NCBI GenBank assembly: GCA_028583605.1
Contig: CM053326.1
Coordinates: 49,536,159 to 49,600,158, forward strand
Direction: 5' to 3'
From: Dastarcus helophoroides
Taxonomy: Eukaryota > Arthropoda > Insecta > Coleoptera > Bothrideridae
Length of the DNA: 64,000 nucleotides
The position numbers were made by a program, and so were the translations under genes. Below are positions 63,172-64,000 of this stretch, in pieces; the first letter of the stretch is position 1; each line of letters starts with the position of its first letter. The notes beneath the pieces are model-generated. The model did not search any database and was not told where the DNA came from. It was given only the letters and a program-made list of their open reading frames with translations.

Positions 63172-64000
63172 CAAAGCATTGGATATTTACAATTTACGTT
63201 ATTGGAGTGGAGTATCCTGCTTATTTATTCAGTAGGCAGAAAAACGATTGCCATTTTCAATATTAAGGCAATAATTACGGTGATATATGGTTTCCAATGT
63301 CAAACCAGCAAAACAGTACATTATTTGGTATAAATAAAGGGAAATTGAATAGCGAATATCCGGTGCGAAGTTGTAACGAGCAAGAGGTGGGAAGGGAGGT
63401 TAGAAGGTCACCGGAAACACCATAAGGATGTCAGTGCCGGATGCGGCATTAACTTGGCAGGAAGATGTTTCCAAATACATCTCTGAATGACCGGAAGTCT
63501 TCTTTATATTGCCGACTAAATTCGTATTTGTTTCGAATACATTTAACTAGTCTCTGCATTTAACACTCTACATTTAACACTTAACATTATTCAATCGCTA
63601 AATGGTTTTATTAGGTTGAATTTGCATCTTACGATTATTAAGATTTTTATTCAAGAGACCATTTCCCTTAGGACGAATTTTTGAATTTTACTTTTAACTT
63701 TCCCCTATAAGATTACTCTTCGAAAGTTATAATTTGAATCATTAATAAATCGGTTGTTTGGCCCTTCATTTTATCATATTATATAATTTAATATACTACA
63801 AAATTGATAAGAAGTAAATATTTTCTTGTTTAAATTAATTTAGTTGGGTATTTATTGATAAGACCGATTATGTATTAAGAAATATTAAAGTTTCAGATAA
63901 ATCAGCATTTCTTAACCTTTGGGTACATGTGGATCCAAATTTAACTTTATTTTTGTAGATTGTTTGGTATTCGTTTATAGCAATAGATGAAGCTTAAGAC
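63172..64000. other. No gene or repeat recognised
   Basis: AT-rich, non-repetitive sequence to the end of the window. Confidence 0.45.

Overview
This window is AT-rich animal DNA, most likely from an insect. That inference rests on an irritans-type mariner, a Jockey/CR1-like LINE, Tc1, hAT and pogo-like remnants, and a gypsy-sized solo LTR. I found no intact host gene, tRNA, rRNA or CRISPR array. Nearly everything identifiable is a mobile element, a satellite-like tandem repeat, or a decayed piece of one.

The most interesting content is a set of small hairpin elements, labelled HP1-HP6 here as working names only. Copies are two inverted arms (a palindrome). One side carries an unpaired extension: about 27-42 nt in HP1 and HP3-HP6, about 120 nt in HP2. 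Copies with clear ends are flanked by direct repeats of 10-15 bp, too long for most cut-and-paste transposons and in the range of target-primed reverse transcription. Five of the six families (HP1-HP5) carry hammerhead-ribozyme (HHR) or HHR-like motifs. A further textbook HHR lies at 5259-5323. HP2 has two near-perfect HHRs on opposite strands at 20.65-20.79 kb. HP5 shows a compensatory change in stem I between two copies, and HP1 shows compensatory changes in stem II. HP2 also occurs as a tandem array of a roughly 373-nt unit and as a copy that crosses the unit junction, as expected from a circular or tandem RNA template. This matches what is known of Penelope-like elements and retrozymes; no reverse transcriptase or GIY-YIG gene of that kind is in the window, so these copies would depend on one elsewhere.

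Layout: 0-0.27 kb end of a pogo/Tigger-like element; 0.6-5.0 kb LINE 3' ends in tandem and a LINE RT fragment split by a 1,904-bp hAT-type element; 5.0-5.4 kb HHR repeat; 6.57-7.84 kb complete but frameshifted mariner; 9.2-10.6 kb HP1 and HP6 insertions; 11.3-19.8 kb large tandem and inverted repeats with HP2 halves, an HP1 copy and a solo LTR; 20.4-20.9 kb HP2; 21.5-23.5 kb tandem repeat; 23.9-26.6 kb LINE with triplicated 3' end; 27.9-28.5 kb HP3; 28.6-29.6 kb GC-richer, non-repetitive-looking DNA; 30.7-33.9 kb two-monomer satellite; 34-43.9 kb HP1, HP4 and LINE insertions among tandem repeats; 45.7-46.6 kb Tc1 and LINE remnants; 46.6-55.2 kb HP6, HP5, HP1, HP2 and a 358-bp array; 56.3-61.3 kb a CGAAATTTCG satellite enclosed by inverted ends; 61.3-63.2 kb HP2, HP5 and another hairpin. 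Many stretches between elements are low-complexity DNA built from CGAAATTTCG-like words, which produces long spurious reading frames.
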